Shown: positions 7,120 through 15,874, counted from the first letter of the stretch. The stretch is DNA of 22,973 nt from Burkholderiaceae bacterium (GCA_023262645.1 JALRAA010000002.1:275-23247), one strand, 5' to 3'. Numbers and translations are program-made. Notes: a model not told the origin generated them from the letters alone.

Positions 7120-8022
7120 TCAGCCAGCCGCTTGTAACCGCGCCCAGGCTTCTTGGTATTTGGCGGCGGTGAGCGAGATAACTTCTTCGGGCAGGGTCGG
7201 TGCAGGCGGTGATTTGTTCCACGCGGCCCCATCCACTTGCGCCGTTTCCAGCCAGTCGCGCAAATACTGTTTGTCAAAACTCGGTGGGTTTGCGCCTTCG
7301 CGGTAAGCCTCTGCTGGCCAATAGCGCGATGAATCGGGTGTCAACACTTCGTCCATCAACACCAATGTGCCGTCTGGGCTCAAGCCAAATTCAAACTTGG
7401 TGTCGGCAATCAAAATGCCTTTGGCTGCCGCAATGTCATACGCAGTTTCATACAGCGCGATGCTGATGGTGCGAATCCGTTCTGCCAGGTCTTGGCCGAT
7501 CATGTCCACCGTTTGTTCGAAGCTGATGTTTTCATCGTGAGAGCCAGCTGGCGCTTTGGCGGCAGGCGTGAAGATGGGCTCTGGCAAACGGGAAGCGTTG
7601 TGCAAACCTTCTGGCAAGGGCACACCGCAAACCGAGCGGTGGTGTTGGTATTCTTTCCAGCCACTGCCAGCGAGATAGCCGCGCACCACCGCTTCGACAG
7701 GAATAGGTTGCAAACGACGGACCAGCATGGCACGTTGCACCACATAAGGTTTTTCGGCGTCGGTGACCACCGATTCCGGGGCGTCGGCGGTCAAGTGGTT
7801 GGGGCAAATATGCCCCAGCTTGTCAAACCAAAACAAGGCCATTTGCGTGAGCAATGCGCCTTTGCCGGGGATGGGTTCGTTCATGACCACATCAAACGCG
7901 CTGATGCGATCAGAAGCGACCATCAGAATGCGGTCATTCCCCACGGCATAGTTGTCACGAACTTTGCCTCGGGCGAGCAAAGGAAGAGACCCGAGGGTGT
8001 GTGAATGCAGCGTTGGATTCAT
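7120..8022 (-). CDS. purC: SAICAR synthase (phosphoribosylaminoimidazole-succinocarboxamide synthase)
   Basis: A 300-residue enzyme joining CAIR and aspartate with ATP to give SAICAR, the step after PurE. ARGKVRDNYAVG at about 17-28 is the ATP-binding start typical of PurC; SDRISAFDV, PVEAVVRGYLAGSGW, KFEFGL and DEVLTPDSSRYWP follow. It is the ~300-residue form common in proteobacteria other than enterics, whose enzyme is near 237. The ATG at 8022 gives the family-typical N-terminus (LHSHTLGSLPLLARGK); the longer open frame upstream is a shadow of the kinase gene. The first 68 bases lie inside the 3' end of that kinase gene in another frame, so there is no intergenic room for a separate promoter. 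Confidence 0.96.
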   Translation of the reverse strand: MNPTLHSHTLGSLPLLARGKVRDNYAVGNDRILMVASDRISAFDVVMNEPIPGKGALLTQMALFWFDKLGHICPNHLTADAPESVVTDAEKPYVVQRAMLVRRLQPIPVEAVVRGYLAGSGWKEYQHHRSVCGVPLPEGLHNASRLPEPIFTPAAKAPAGSHDENISFEQTVDMIGQDLAERIRTISIALYETAYDIAAAKGILIADTKFEFGLSPDGTLVLMDEVLTPDSSRYWPAEAYREGANPPSFDKQYLRDWLETAQVDGAAWNKSPPAPTLPEEVISLTAAKYQEAWARLQAAG

Positions 8023-9388
8023 AGCAGGTGGCCAGTAAGTGTTGCACGCTGCTGTGGGGTTGCACCAAAGACAAGCCGGTTTGGAAAGACTGGCGTGTGT
8101 GCCACTGTGCCAACATCCATGCCCCTCTGGCAGTGCCTTCGAGCTCGTCGGTAGAGCGCCAGACAGCGTATTTATCAAGCAAGGCAGCCATGGCCGCCAC
8201 ATACGCTTCATTGTAGGACAAGGGTCCTTCCAAAATGACGGGCGAGGTTTGGTCGGCACTCAAATGGCGAATGATGTGTACCGATGTTTCTGCGGCATAC
8301 CAAGCGGCCAATGCCGGGCGCAAATTCAAAGGCACATCTTCAAGCGCCACTGCATGATCGTGTTGCCAGACTTTGCCGGGCTGACCGGCGAACGGACCAC
8401 CTGCTTCACAGAAAGACGGTGTGGCGCGCCAACCGCCTTGGAGCAATTGCTCTAGGTGCTCGATATCTGCCAAGGCCGGGCTGGCCTCGCCTGCCAACAC
8501 CGCGTATTCGCGTCCGCCCATGAAACGACCTGTCGGGATGCACTGGCCTTCCACACTCACATTGAGCAGTTCATCGCGTTTGGCGTTGAGTGATACAGGT
8601 TGCCCGTGCGTGGCCATGATCACCACCCAGGTTCCGGTGGACACCACCGTTGCACCTGGCATGGTGTGCAGATAGCGGGCCAAACACGCATTGCTGTCGT
8701 GCGCGCCTACCTTGACCCAGGTGTTTGCTGGCAGCCCTAAGCATGCCGCCAATTCGGGACGCAGCTGGCCCAAATCAGACCAGGCCGGTTGCAAGGGGGG
8801 CGACAGCGCATCAAACCCCTGTGACCAAGCCCAACTGGAATGGCTGTGCTCATGCGGCGACCACAAATGGGTGTGGCATCCCAATGACGACACCTCGCTG
8901 GCGAATTGCCCGCAAAACCACCAAGCCCAGTATTGCGGATAGGGCAGCAGATGCCGCACGCGCGACCAGGCTTGCGGCTCGAAATGCTTGAACCAAGCCA
9001 ATTGCAATCCTGCGTTCAAACCCAACGGCAAAGCGGGTGAACCGGTTTCTTCGAACACGCAGGCGCGTTGTTGTAATTGCGGATGAAAGTCGCCGTAGCC
9101 ATTCCATTCGTAATCCATGGGAAGCAACACCAGACCGTTTTCGTCCATGGGACAAAAAGCTGCGCCATGGGTGGTGATGCTGATGTGTGAAATGTCTGAG
9201 CGGCGTGGCAGTTGCGGCACTTGGGTCAACAACCATTGGGTCAGCGACGCGACACCCAAGGCCACATAGCCCGCAGCATGCTCCGCGGTGTTGGCGTGGC
9301 TGCGGCGATCCACCACCTGCCCGTCTGCATCGATCAACACCAATTTGGCATGTGTCTTGCCAATGTCGAGTACCAAAGTCAGTGACAT
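7955..9388 (-). CDS. rhaK: FGGY-family sugar kinase, probable rhamnulokinase
   Basis: A 477-residue kinase expected to phosphorylate L-rhamnulose. The N-terminal phosphate loop is LDIGKTHAK (D8, K14); VGAHDSNA supplies the likely catalytic Asp at 231, and VSTGTW at 249-254 is the second phosphate motif. The usual adenosine motif GGG is replaced by LEGPLSYNEA near 386-395, as in the RhaK-type branch. I chose the ATG at 9388, eight bases after the mutarotase stop; the open frame also allows a TTG at 9418. The last ~22 residues run into purC in a different frame and look like read-through from a lost stop. The substrate is inferred from the operon and resemblance to the rhizobial rhaK; fuculose is an alternative. 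Confidence 0.85.
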   Translation of the reverse strand: MSLTLVLDIGKTHAKLVLIDADGQVVDRRSHANTAEHAAGYVALGVASLTQWLLTQVPQLPRRSDISHISITTHGAAFCPMDENGLVLLPMDYEWNGYGDFHPQLQQRACVFEETGSPALPLGLNAGLQLAWFKHFEPQAWSRVRHLLPYPQYWAWWFCGQFASEVSSLGCHTHLWSPHEHSHSSWAWSQGFDALSPPLQPAWSDLGQLRPELAACLGLPANTWVKVGAHDSNACLARYLHTMPGATVVSTGTWVVIMATHGQPVSLNAKRDELLNVSVEGQCIPTGRFMGGREYAVLAGEASPALADIEHLEQLLQGGWRATPSFCEAGGPFAGQPGKVWQHDHAVALEDVPLNLRPALAAWYAAETSVHIIRHLSADQTSPVILEGPLSYNEAYVAAMAALLDKYAVWRSTDELEGTARGAWMLAQWHTRQSFQTGLSLVQPHSSVQHLLATCYESNAAFTHPRVSSFARPRQSS

Positions 9389-9396
9389 GCGAAGTC

Positions 9397-9720
9397 TCAA
9401 TCCAAGTGAAACAAGCAATGCAAAGGCTCGACCACGGGAGAGCCATCAGCGTGACACCGCATGATGTCTTTCATGTGTTGCCACCAGCGTTGCATCACCG
9501 GGTGTTGCGGCAGCGCATCCATGGCGTGGTTGTTGCTGGTGCGCAAAACAGCGAATAACACGTGGTGTGTTTCGTCTAGGTAAATGCTGTAGTCGCTGAT
9601 GCCACTGGCTTTGAGCAGATTCACCAACTCTGGCCATATCGCATCATGTCGTCGTTGGTATTCCTCTCGTTGGCCCGCGTGCAAAAACATTTTGAACGCG
9701 GTTTTGTGGGGGGTATTCAT
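9397..9720 (-). CDS. rhaM: L-rhamnose mutarotase
   Basis: A 107-residue protein of the RhaM/RhaU family, which interconverts alpha and beta anomers of L-rhamnose so that the isomerase receives its preferred form. The match to the E. coli protein is direct: EEYQRRHDAIWPEL (residues 19-32, with the active-site-type His at 25), DYSIYLDE at 43-50, and QRWWQHM at 77-83 with its paired tryptophans. Length is standard. The start is the ATG at 9720, four bases after the stop of the upstream isomerase-like gene; the kinase gene follows after eight bases. Rhizobial literature calls this gene rhaU. Confidence 0.95.
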   Translation of the reverse strand: MNTPHKTAFKMFLHAGQREEYQRRHDAIWPELVNLLKASGISDYSIYLDETHHVLFAVLRTSNNHAMDALPQHPVMQRWWQHMKDIMRCHADGSPVVEPLHCLFHLD

Positions 9721-9724
9721 GCGC

Positions 9725-11155
9725 TCAACACACTTGCGTGCAGTCTATGTTCAACAAGGCGGCCAATTTGTGGATTCGATCAGCCACATGGCCCACGCCA
9801 ATCGCGCAGTGGTGGGCTGGCCCATGCCGGTTCCATTGTTCTATGAAGCCACGTGCGCCTATGTCAAACCGGTAGCGGCTGTTGGTATTGCCGATTTCAA
9901 GAATCGGGCCGCTCACCGACTCGGCTTGCGCGCACAACAATTGCAATTGGCCACCCGGTTGTTCTGCCACCGACAACAAGGTCACCGGCCCATGCCTCAC
10001 CGACATTTCTACACTGACCCCGGTGCCGACTTTTCCGTGAAACACCTGCAGGGGGCGGACTTTGGTTTTGCCTTGGGCAATACCGCTGTGACCCGGGCCG
10101 TCGTGACCCATCAGCACCACATCGTCGTTGAAATCGACCGCGTAGTACTCGGTGAACGATCCGCCAGCGCCCAAGCTGTGCATGATTTTCATGGCTTGGG
10201 CATTTTTGATTTCGTATTCGCCAGCGATCGGCACGCCCTGCGAGGTCAGGGCCGAAGCACCCAAAATGATGGAACTGATGAGTTGTTCGTGCACATGCCC
10301 GGGCACCGAATCACAAAAATAAGCCATGGCGCCGAGTTGGTGATGCGCGATCAGACGGTCTAAGCCGACGGCGGTTCGGGCGGCCAACACCAAATCGTCT
10401 GCGCCACAGTCTTTTTGAATATCAAACTCGCCGTGGAATTGGGCAAGTTTGTCGGCGACCTCTGACTCAGACACCGACCGACATTCCTCGGCCAATTCGT
10501 CCATTTCCAATATTTCAATATGACCGCCAAACGTGGCGCATTGCAAGGTCATGTCGGTGTAGATGTCCAACATGCCGTTGTAGTAACGGCCCAAGACACC
10601 GAGTCGGTTGTGCGCCATGGTGTGCGCCACTTTTGCAGCATCTACCCAGCCATGGATCTCTTTCCAAACATGCGGGTCACCATGCAGCACGCCGGTGACT
10701 TGGTGAAACGGTATGTGGGCGCGTTGAAACACATTGGCGATTTCGGGCACCGTGCATGAAGCACAGTAGGCCAGCCATTCGCCGGTCATGCGTGTGCGGT
10801 CGCCCATGGCATTGAGGCGCTGGTAATCGATCGCGGCTTCTGGTTGCAGGTTAAGCACCACCACAGGAACTTTGACCCGCGCCACCGCTGTCAACACGGT
10901 GCTCGATACCGCATACGTGGTTGCGTATAAAAAAACCAAATCCACATCGGCTTGTCGCAACGCGTGGCTGGCAGCAAACGCTTTGTCGATGTCATCGACC
11001 AAGCCCAAATTCAACACCTCGACATCCGGGCGTTGAATCTGTTGGGCTACTTCTTGGATGTACCCTTGTAAACGCGCTTTCAAGCCATCGAATTGCGGCC
11101 AATACGTGTTTAAGCCTACGCCGAACAAACCCACTTTAAAAGGAAATGGATGCAT
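9725..11155 (-). CDS. AraA/FucI-superfamily sugar isomerase, substrate unknown
   Basis: A 476-residue protein of the L-fucose/L-arabinose isomerase-like group (COG2407 type). By eye, SFTEYYAVDFNDDVVLMGHDG at 333-353 lines up with the metal-site region of L-arabinose isomerase, and GPAHHC at 445-450 matches the late AraA histidine motif. E336, D352, H373 and H449 are the candidate metal ligands. The C-terminal helix-strand (HKLAALLNIDCTQV) also mirrors AraA. It probably interconverts an aldose and a ketose with a divalent metal in the cytoplasm. It sits between the binding-protein gene and the mutarotase gene, in an operon that already has a dedicated RhaI, so its sugar may differ from rhamnose. 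There is no visible Shine-Dalgarno before its ATG. Confidence 0.82.
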   Translation of the reverse strand: MHPFPFKVGLFGVGLNTYWPQFDGLKARLQGYIQEVAQQIQRPDVEVLNLGLVDDIDKAFAASHALRQADVDLVFLYATTYAVSSTVLTAVARVKVPVVVLNLQPEAAIDYQRLNAMGDRTRMTGEWLAYCASCTVPEIANVFQRAHIPFHQVTGVLHGDPHVWKEIHGWVDAAKVAHTMAHNRLGVLGRYYNGMLDIYTDMTLQCATFGGHIEILEMDELAEECRSVSESEVADKLAQFHGEFDIQKDCGADDLVLAARTAVGLDRLIAHHQLGAMAYFCDSVPGHVHEQLISSIILGASALTSQGVPIAGEYEIKNAQAMKIMHSLGAGGSFTEYYAVDFNDDVVLMGHDGPGHSGIAQGKTKVRPLQVFHGKVGTGVSVEMSVRHGPVTLLSVAEQPGGQLQLLCAQAESVSGPILEIGNTNSRYRFDIGARGFIEQWNRHGPAHHCAIGVGHVADRIHKLAALLNIDCTQVC

Positions 11156-11187
11156 ATGGAATGTGGAATATGAAGTGTTGCTTGAGC

Positions 11188-11208
11188 GACAGGGTGAAAC
11201 ACCCTGTC
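11188..11208. other. Perfect 9-bp intercistronic stem-loop
   Basis: GACAGGGTG (11188-11196) and CACCCTGTC (11200-11208) form a perfect nine-pair stem with a three-base AAA loop. It lies in the 67-bp gap after the binding-protein gene and before the isomerase-like gene, both read on the minus strand. No U-run follows on the minus strand, so it is more likely an mRNA-stabilising or attenuating hairpin than a full terminator. Such hairpins often follow binding-protein genes and keep their mRNA abundant. Confidence 0.6.
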
Positions 11209-11222
11209 AGCCACAGCGCTTA

Positions 11223-12233
11223 TCAGTAATTGAATTTATCGATGTTGTTTTTGTCGAAAGTGGTGGGCGCGCCCAAAATCACTTCGCCTTTTTCACCGAC
11301 GGTGTATTTGCCCAATTTGCCTGCGGTGAATGTCTCACCGGCTTTGCCCGTGATGTGGCCCGAGGCCAAGTGGCCTGCCGCGTATGCCGCCAGATAGCCC
11401 AAGTCGGCAGGGTTCCAAAGTTGGAAAGCGATCACGGTGCCGTTTTTGATGTATTCACGCATTTGGTTGGGCGTACCCAGACCTGTCAATTGCACTTTGC
11501 CTTTCATTGGCGAAGTGGACAAATAACGAGCGGCTGCTGAGATGCCTACGGTGGTGGGGGAAATGATGCCCTTGAGGTTGGGGTAGGCTTGAAGCAAACC
11601 TTGTGTTTCGATGAACGATTTTTGGTCGTCGTCATTGCCGTAGGCAATTTTGACCAGCTTCATGTCCTTGTATTCGGGCTTTTCCAACTCTTCTTGCATC
11701 CATTTGATCCAAGTGTTTTGGTTGGTGGCATTGGGGGTGGCTGACAAGATGGCGAATTCACCTTTGCCGCCGATCAATTTGGCCATGAGCTGAACTTGTG
11801 CGCGGCCAATGCCTTCACTGTTGGCTTGGTTGATGAACAGCGCGCGGCCTTCTTCGCCCACATCCGAATCCACCGCGACGATTTTGGTGCCAGCGTCTGC
11901 GGCTTTTTTCAAGTAAGGGAGTAACGCATTCGGGTCGTTGGCCGACACGATGATGGCGTTTTGTTTTTGTGTGATCAAGGTGTTGATGTAAGACACTTGC
12001 GAAGACGCGCCTGCGTCAGAAGGTCCCACCATCTTGCTTTTTCCGCCCAGCGCTTTGACCGCTTCATCTACACCGCCACCGGTGATGACGTTGTAAGGGT
12101 TGTTGATTTGTTTGGGCAAAAAGGCAATCGATAAACCTTTTTTGATCTCTTGTGCTTGCACGCTGACAGCGCTGGCTACCAGCATCGTGCTCAGGCACAA
12201 CACAGAAGTCAGACGGTTGAATTTGAAAATCAT
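11223..12233 (-). CDS. rhaS: Periplasmic sugar-binding protein of a rhamnose-type ABC importer
   Basis: A 336-residue type I periplasmic binding protein (Peripla_BP_4, ribose/rhamnose class). The signal peptide has a basic start, hydrophobic core and likely cleavage after VQA at residue 27. The mature protein begins SIAFLPKQINNPY, the usual first strand and sugar-contact segment; ALLPYLKKAADAGTKIVAVDSD and GIISPTT are family landmarks. It has the strongest ribosome-binding site in the operon: AGGAGA at 12238-12243, five bases from the ATG, consistent with the need for excess binding protein. A 54-bp gap separates it from the permease gene. The rhamnose assignment comes from the operon, not from binding residues. 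Confidence 0.92.
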   Translation of the reverse strand: MIFKFNRLTSVLCLSTMLVASAVSVQAQEIKKGLSIAFLPKQINNPYNVITGGGVDEAVKALGGKSKMVGPSDAGASSQVSYINTLITQKQNAIIVSANDPNALLPYLKKAADAGTKIVAVDSDVGEEGRALFINQANSEGIGRAQVQLMAKLIGGKGEFAILSATPNATNQNTWIKWMQEELEKPEYKDMKLVKIAYGNDDDQKSFIETQGLLQAYPNLKGIISPTTVGISAAARYLSTSPMKGKVQLTGLGTPNQMREYIKNGTVIAFQLWNPADLGYLAAYAAGHLASGHITGKAGETFTAGKLGKYTVGEKGEVILGAPTTFDKNNIDKFNY

Positions 12234-12287
12234 GGTGTCTCCTAGGGGGGTTGAAAAAAATGTCAGGTAGGCCCTGCTTCTTGTGGG

Positions 12288-13289
12288 TTATGAGGGGGGA
12301 AGTGGCAAGGCTGAGGTTTTGACAGCCTCCCGGTGCAGCTGCGCTTGTCGCCAGCGCGTGAGCAAATTGGGAACGAGTACCGACGAAAGCAATAGCAAGC
12401 CGGTCACGATGGTGAGAATTTCGTTCGAGATGTCAAACAGCGTCAGCGCGTTGTTCAACACGCCAATCACCAACACAGACAACAACACACCCACCACAGT
12501 GCCTTTGCCGCCAAAAATACTGATGCCACCAAACAGCACCGCGGCCACCACGTTCAGTTCGAAACCCATGCCGTTGTCAGCCCGGGCGCTTGAAAATCGC
12601 AAGGTGTAGACCACGCCTGCCAATGCACTCATCAGGCCGCACACCACAAACAACCACCACTTGATGCGCACCACATTGACACCCGAGAAGCGAACTGCGG
12701 TTTCGTTGGCGCCTATGGCGTAAATCAGCCGACCCAGACCACTGAACTGCAACAAGGCAATGAACACCACGGCAAGCGGGATCAGCAACCAAACATAGGT
12801 CAAGGGCAAAAATGTGTGGCCAAAATTGCCCAGTGCAAAAGCGGTGTATTCGTCAGGAAAATCAGCCACGGCCTCATCACCCAACAAGATGTAAGTGATG
12901 CCGCGAAACAAGGCCATGGTGCCTATCGTGACTGCCAAAGACGGAAGCTTGAGGCGTGTGACCAACCACCCGTTAAGCCCACCGGCGGCCGCGCCAGCGA
13001 GCAACGCCAAACCGATGGCCACTGGCATCGGCACACCATGCTTGTGCAAAAGCCCCAAAAGACCGCTGGCCAGACCCAAAATGGCCGCGATCGAAATATC
13101 GATTTCAGCCGCCACCACCAACAAGGCAAGTCCCAAGCCCATCAGCGCGATTTCCACCACGCTGGCCAACAAGTTGCTGAGATTGTCCGTGCCCCAAAAA
13201 TCGCTGGAAATCTGTTTGGCGGTCAACAGGCTCAGCACCAACACCACACACAGGGCACTGTCCCAAGACAGATTGAATCGTTTAAGCAT
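12288..13289 (-). CDS. rhaQ: ABC sugar importer permease, second subunit (BPD_transp_2 family)
   Basis: A 333-residue inner-membrane protein with about eight to ten hydrophobic segments, of the RbsC/RhaPQ type. EIDISIAAILGLASG near 62-76 and FGGKGTVVGVLLSVLVIGVLNN towards the C-terminus are typical of this permease family. Its ATG lies eight bases inside the 3' end of the upstream permease gene, so translation is probably coupled. It pairs with the other permease as a heterodimer served by the shared double-domain ATPase. Calling this one rhaQ and the other rhaP follows the rhizobial order and is a convention rather than evidence of distinct roles. Confidence 0.9.
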   Translation of the reverse strand: MLKRFNLSWDSALCVVLVLSLLTAKQISSDFWGTDNLSNLLASVVEIALMGLGLALLVVAAEIDISIAAILGLASGLLGLLHKHGVPMPVAIGLALLAGAAAGGLNGWLVTRLKLPSLAVTIGTMALFRGITYILLGDEAVADFPDEYTAFALGNFGHTFLPLTYVWLLIPLAVVFIALLQFSGLGRLIYAIGANETAVRFSGVNVVRIKWWLFVVCGLMSALAGVVYTLRFSSARADNGMGFELNVVAAVLFGGISIFGGKGTVVGVLLSVLVIGVLNNALTLFDISNEILTIVTGLLLLSSVLVPNLLTRWRQAQLHREAVKTSALPLPPS

Positions 13290-14310
13290 GTCGTGCTCGC
13301 TTTTTAGAGGTGCGTGCCAAAAGGGTTCTTGAAAGCAAAGCGTCCAATGCGATGGCCCCCAAAATCAACGCGCCTTGGATGGCCAATTGCCAAAATGAGG
13401 ACACCCGCAAAATCACCAGTGCACTGGCGATCACGCTCAACAACAAAGCGCCCAAGGTGGCACCCAATACCGTGCCGGATCCGCCGGCGATAGACACACT
13501 GCCCACCACGGCAGCCGCTACCACCTGCAACTCAATGCCGTTCGCACTGGAGGCATTGACCGTGCCAAAACGCGCCAACCACAACACTCCCGCGAAACCA
13601 GCGGTGGTGCCGCATATCAAAAACCCGATGAACTCTCTTCGCTTGACCGAAATTCCCGCTAAACGTGCGCCTTCAGGGTTGGATCCGATGGCATAAAACT
13701 CTCGCCCGCTTTTGAAGTTCTTCAAGTAAAAAGCCATGACCAACAGCAGCGCCACGGCGATCCAAGTCATGATGGGTGCGCCCAAATAATCGCCAGAACC
13801 CAGCGCCGTCATGTCGGCGGGTAGCGCCGTGGCATTGATTTGCCGCCCTTGAACCCAGGCATAGTCGATGCCACGAAACACATACAAGGTACTGAGGGTG
13901 GCCACCAACGAGGGAACCTGACCCCACGTGACCAAACAACCGTTGACAGCGCCAGCCAAACAACCGATGGCCAATCCCAAGCCAATCGCCACAGGCATGG
14001 AAGTGTCGGGACAGTGTGTGTAGAGATCTCCGACCAAAAATGCACTCAATCCAACCACCGAGCTGATGGATAAATCAATGTGCCGCATCAACATCACGGT
14101 GGTGAGACCGGTGGTCAGCAAAGCAATGATGGAGACATTCAATGCCATGTCTCGGATGTTTTGGGGACTGACAAACCGGGGATTGGCCAATGCCGTGGCC
14201 AAAATGACCAGTATCAACACCAAGGCCAAACTGGATTCGCGCGATTGGGTCAGCGCGATCAACCATGAACCGGGTGAACGCTCGCGTGGGGTGGTAGCAA
14301 GGGTGTTCAT
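13282..14310 (-). CDS. rhaP: ABC sugar importer permease, first subunit (BPD_transp_2 family)
   Basis: A 342-residue multi-pass inner-membrane protein. After a ~30-residue hydrophilic N-terminus come hydrophobic segments with RHIDLSISSVVGLSAF near 75-90, and late in the protein VVGSVSIAGGSGTVLGATLGALLL, both conserved in RbsC-like permeases. The C-terminus is strongly basic (SKKRARHA), as expected for a cytoplasmic end. Its ATG follows the ATPase stop by a single base, and its TAA overlaps the start of the next permease by eight bases. It forms the transmembrane channel for the sugar together with the second permease. Confidence 0.9.
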   Translation of the reverse strand: MNTLATTPRERSPGSWLIALTQSRESSLALVLILVILATALANPRFVSPQNIRDMALNVSIIALLTTGLTTVMLMRHIDLSISSVVGLSAFLVGDLYTHCPDTSMPVAIGLGLAIGCLAGAVNGCLVTWGQVPSLVATLSTLYVFRGIDYAWVQGRQINATALPADMTALGSGDYLGAPIMTWIAVALLLVMAFYLKNFKSGREFYAIGSNPEGARLAGISVKRREFIGFLICGTTAGFAGVLWLARFGTVNASSANGIELQVVAAAVVGSVSIAGGSGTVLGATLGALLLSVIASALVILRVSSFWQLAIQGALILGAIALDALLSRTLLARTSKKRARHA

Positions 14311-14311
14311 G

Positions 14312-15874
14312 TCAATGCCCTATCGCTTCGACCACAGGGACTGGTGCATGGTGGAAAGCAGACCGCTGCCCCAAAGCTGCCGCCATGATGTTTTCTTCTC
14401 GGGCTTCGTCGCGCTTCAACTCTGCGCTGATGCGCCCCTCATGGATCACCAATACCCGGTCTGCCATGCCCAATATTTCTGGCAATTCACTCGAGACCAT
14501 CAAGACCGCCAGCCCTTCTTCAACCAATTTCGCGATGGCCCGATAAACCTCGGCTTTGGCACCGACGTCAATGCCACGTGTGGGTTCATCGATCAGCAGC
14601 ACTTTGGGGCCGGTGGCCATCCATTTGGAGAGCACCACTTTTTGTTGGTTGCCGCCGGATAAGGTCGAGACTGGCAGCGTCAAGTCTTTCGCTTTCAGCA
14701 GCAGTCGTTGTCCCCATTGCTGGGTCAAATCGGTTTCGGCTTTGCGCGGCATGAAACCCCATTTCGTCAAACGCTGAACCATGGTCAGCGTGGCGTTTCG
14801 CACGATCGAGGCATCCATGACCAGACCTTGTGCACGGCGGTCTTCGGGCACCATGGCCAATCCAGATGCCATGGCCAGTGCGGGGTCACCCAATGAAAGC
14901 GGGGTGTCGTGCACATACACCTCGCCTTGGGTGGCGGGGTCAATGCCAAAAATGGCACGAATGATTTCAGAGCGACCCGCACCCACCAATCCGGCCAACG
15001 CCACGATCTCACCTTGCCGCACTTCAAAACTGACGTCGTGAAACACGCCTTCGCGGCACAGGTTGCTGACCTTGAGCGCTACTTGGCCAGCGCTGGCTTT
15101 GGGTCTGGGGTAGTAGTCGTTGAGCTCGCGGCCCACCATGTGTCGCAAGATCGTGCTGGTTTCCAATTCAGCCGTTGGGCCCGAGAACACATGGCAGCCA
15201 TCGCGCATGATGGTGACCTGTTGTGTGAGTTCAAACACCTCTTCCAAACGGTGGGTGATGAACAGCACCGCCACGCCTTCATGGCACAACGAGCGCACGA
15301 TAGAAAACAGTTTTTCAACCTCTGGCTTGGACAAGGCGGCCGTGGGTTCGTCCATCACCAGCACTTTGGCCGATTGAACCAAGGCTTTGGCGATTTCAAT
15401 GATTTGCTGGTCGGCAATCGACAGACCGTTGACGCATTGCGAAGGCTTGAGTGGCACACCCAGTCGCTGCAGCATGGCGGCGACTTGGTTTTCCATTTGT
15501 TTGTGCGCCAACAAGCCCAAGCCATGGGTGGGTTGGTTACCCATGTAAATGTTTTCAGTGATGCTCAGGTCGCCAAACAAGGTGGGCTCTTGGAAGATGA
15601 CGGCGATCCCGGCTTTGCGTGCATCGGCGGTGTGATGAAACTGAACCGCTTTCCCATCGACCCAAAATTCACCACTGTCCAAAGTGATGGCGCCTGCCAA
15701 GGCTTTGACCAAAGTGGATTTGCCTGCACCGTTTTCACCGAGCAATGCATGCACCTCACCAGGACACAAACGCAGCCTGCCGTCACGCAATGCAATGGTG
15801 CTGCCAAATGCTTTGCGGGCGCCACGCATTTCCACGCAGGGCATACGGGACAGTGGGGGCATACCGTGGTTCAT
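14312..15874 (-). CDS. rhaT: Double-domain sugar ABC transporter ATPase
   Basis: A 520-residue protein with two fused ABC domains, as in RbsA/RhaT. Domain 1 has Walker A GENGAGKST at 46-54, a degenerate signature LSIADQQ near 150 and Walker B VLVMDEPTAAL near 170. Domain 2 has the altered Walker A GLVGAGRSE near 295, a good signature LSGGNQQK near 405 and Walker B VLLIDEPTRGID near 425. The unequal two halves are normal for carbohydrate importers. The gene starts four bases after the rhaI stop and ends one base before the first permease gene. The C-terminal ~15 residues after ALGQRSA are a short unconserved tail. Note that rhaT in E. coli names an unrelated proton symporter; the symbol here follows the rhizobial usage. 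Confidence 0.93.
   Translation of the reverse strand: MNHGMPPLSRMPCVEMRGARKAFGSTIALRDGRLRLCPGEVHALLGENGAGKSTLVKALAGAITLDSGEFWVDGKAVQFHHTADARKAGIAVIFQEPTLFGDLSITENIYMGNQPTHGLGLLAHKQMENQVAAMLQRLGVPLKPSQCVNGLSIADQQIIEIAKALVQSAKVLVMDEPTAALSKPEVEKLFSIVRSLCHEGVAVLFITHRLEEVFELTQQVTIMRDGCHVFSGPTAELETSTILRHMVGRELNDYYPRPKASAGQVALKVSNLCREGVFHDVSFEVRQGEIVALAGLVGAGRSEIIRAIFGIDPATQGEVYVHDTPLSLGDPALAMASGLAMVPEDRRAQGLVMDASIVRNATLTMVQRLTKWGFMPRKAETDLTQQWGQRLLLKAKDLTLPVSTLSGGNQQKVVLSKWMATGPKVLLIDEPTRGIDVGAKAEVYRAIAKLVEEGLAVLMVSSELPEILGMADRVLVIHEGRISAELKRDEAREENIMAAALGQRSAFHHAPVPVVEAIGH

Noticed and set aside
8023..8259. 79-residue N-terminal extension of PurC
   Set aside because: It is a frame shadow of the kinase gene; PurC families begin close to the LPLLARGKVRDNY segment.
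12234..12287. Possible hairpin in the gap between the permease and binding-protein genes
   Set aside because: Only three-base arms pair; apart from the ribosome-binding site nothing there is convincing.
14312..15874. Degenerate Walker A and signature motifs in the ATPase, suggesting a defective gene
   Set aside because: Unequal halves with these same deviations are normal for fused sugar-importer ATPases of the RbsA/RhaT type.
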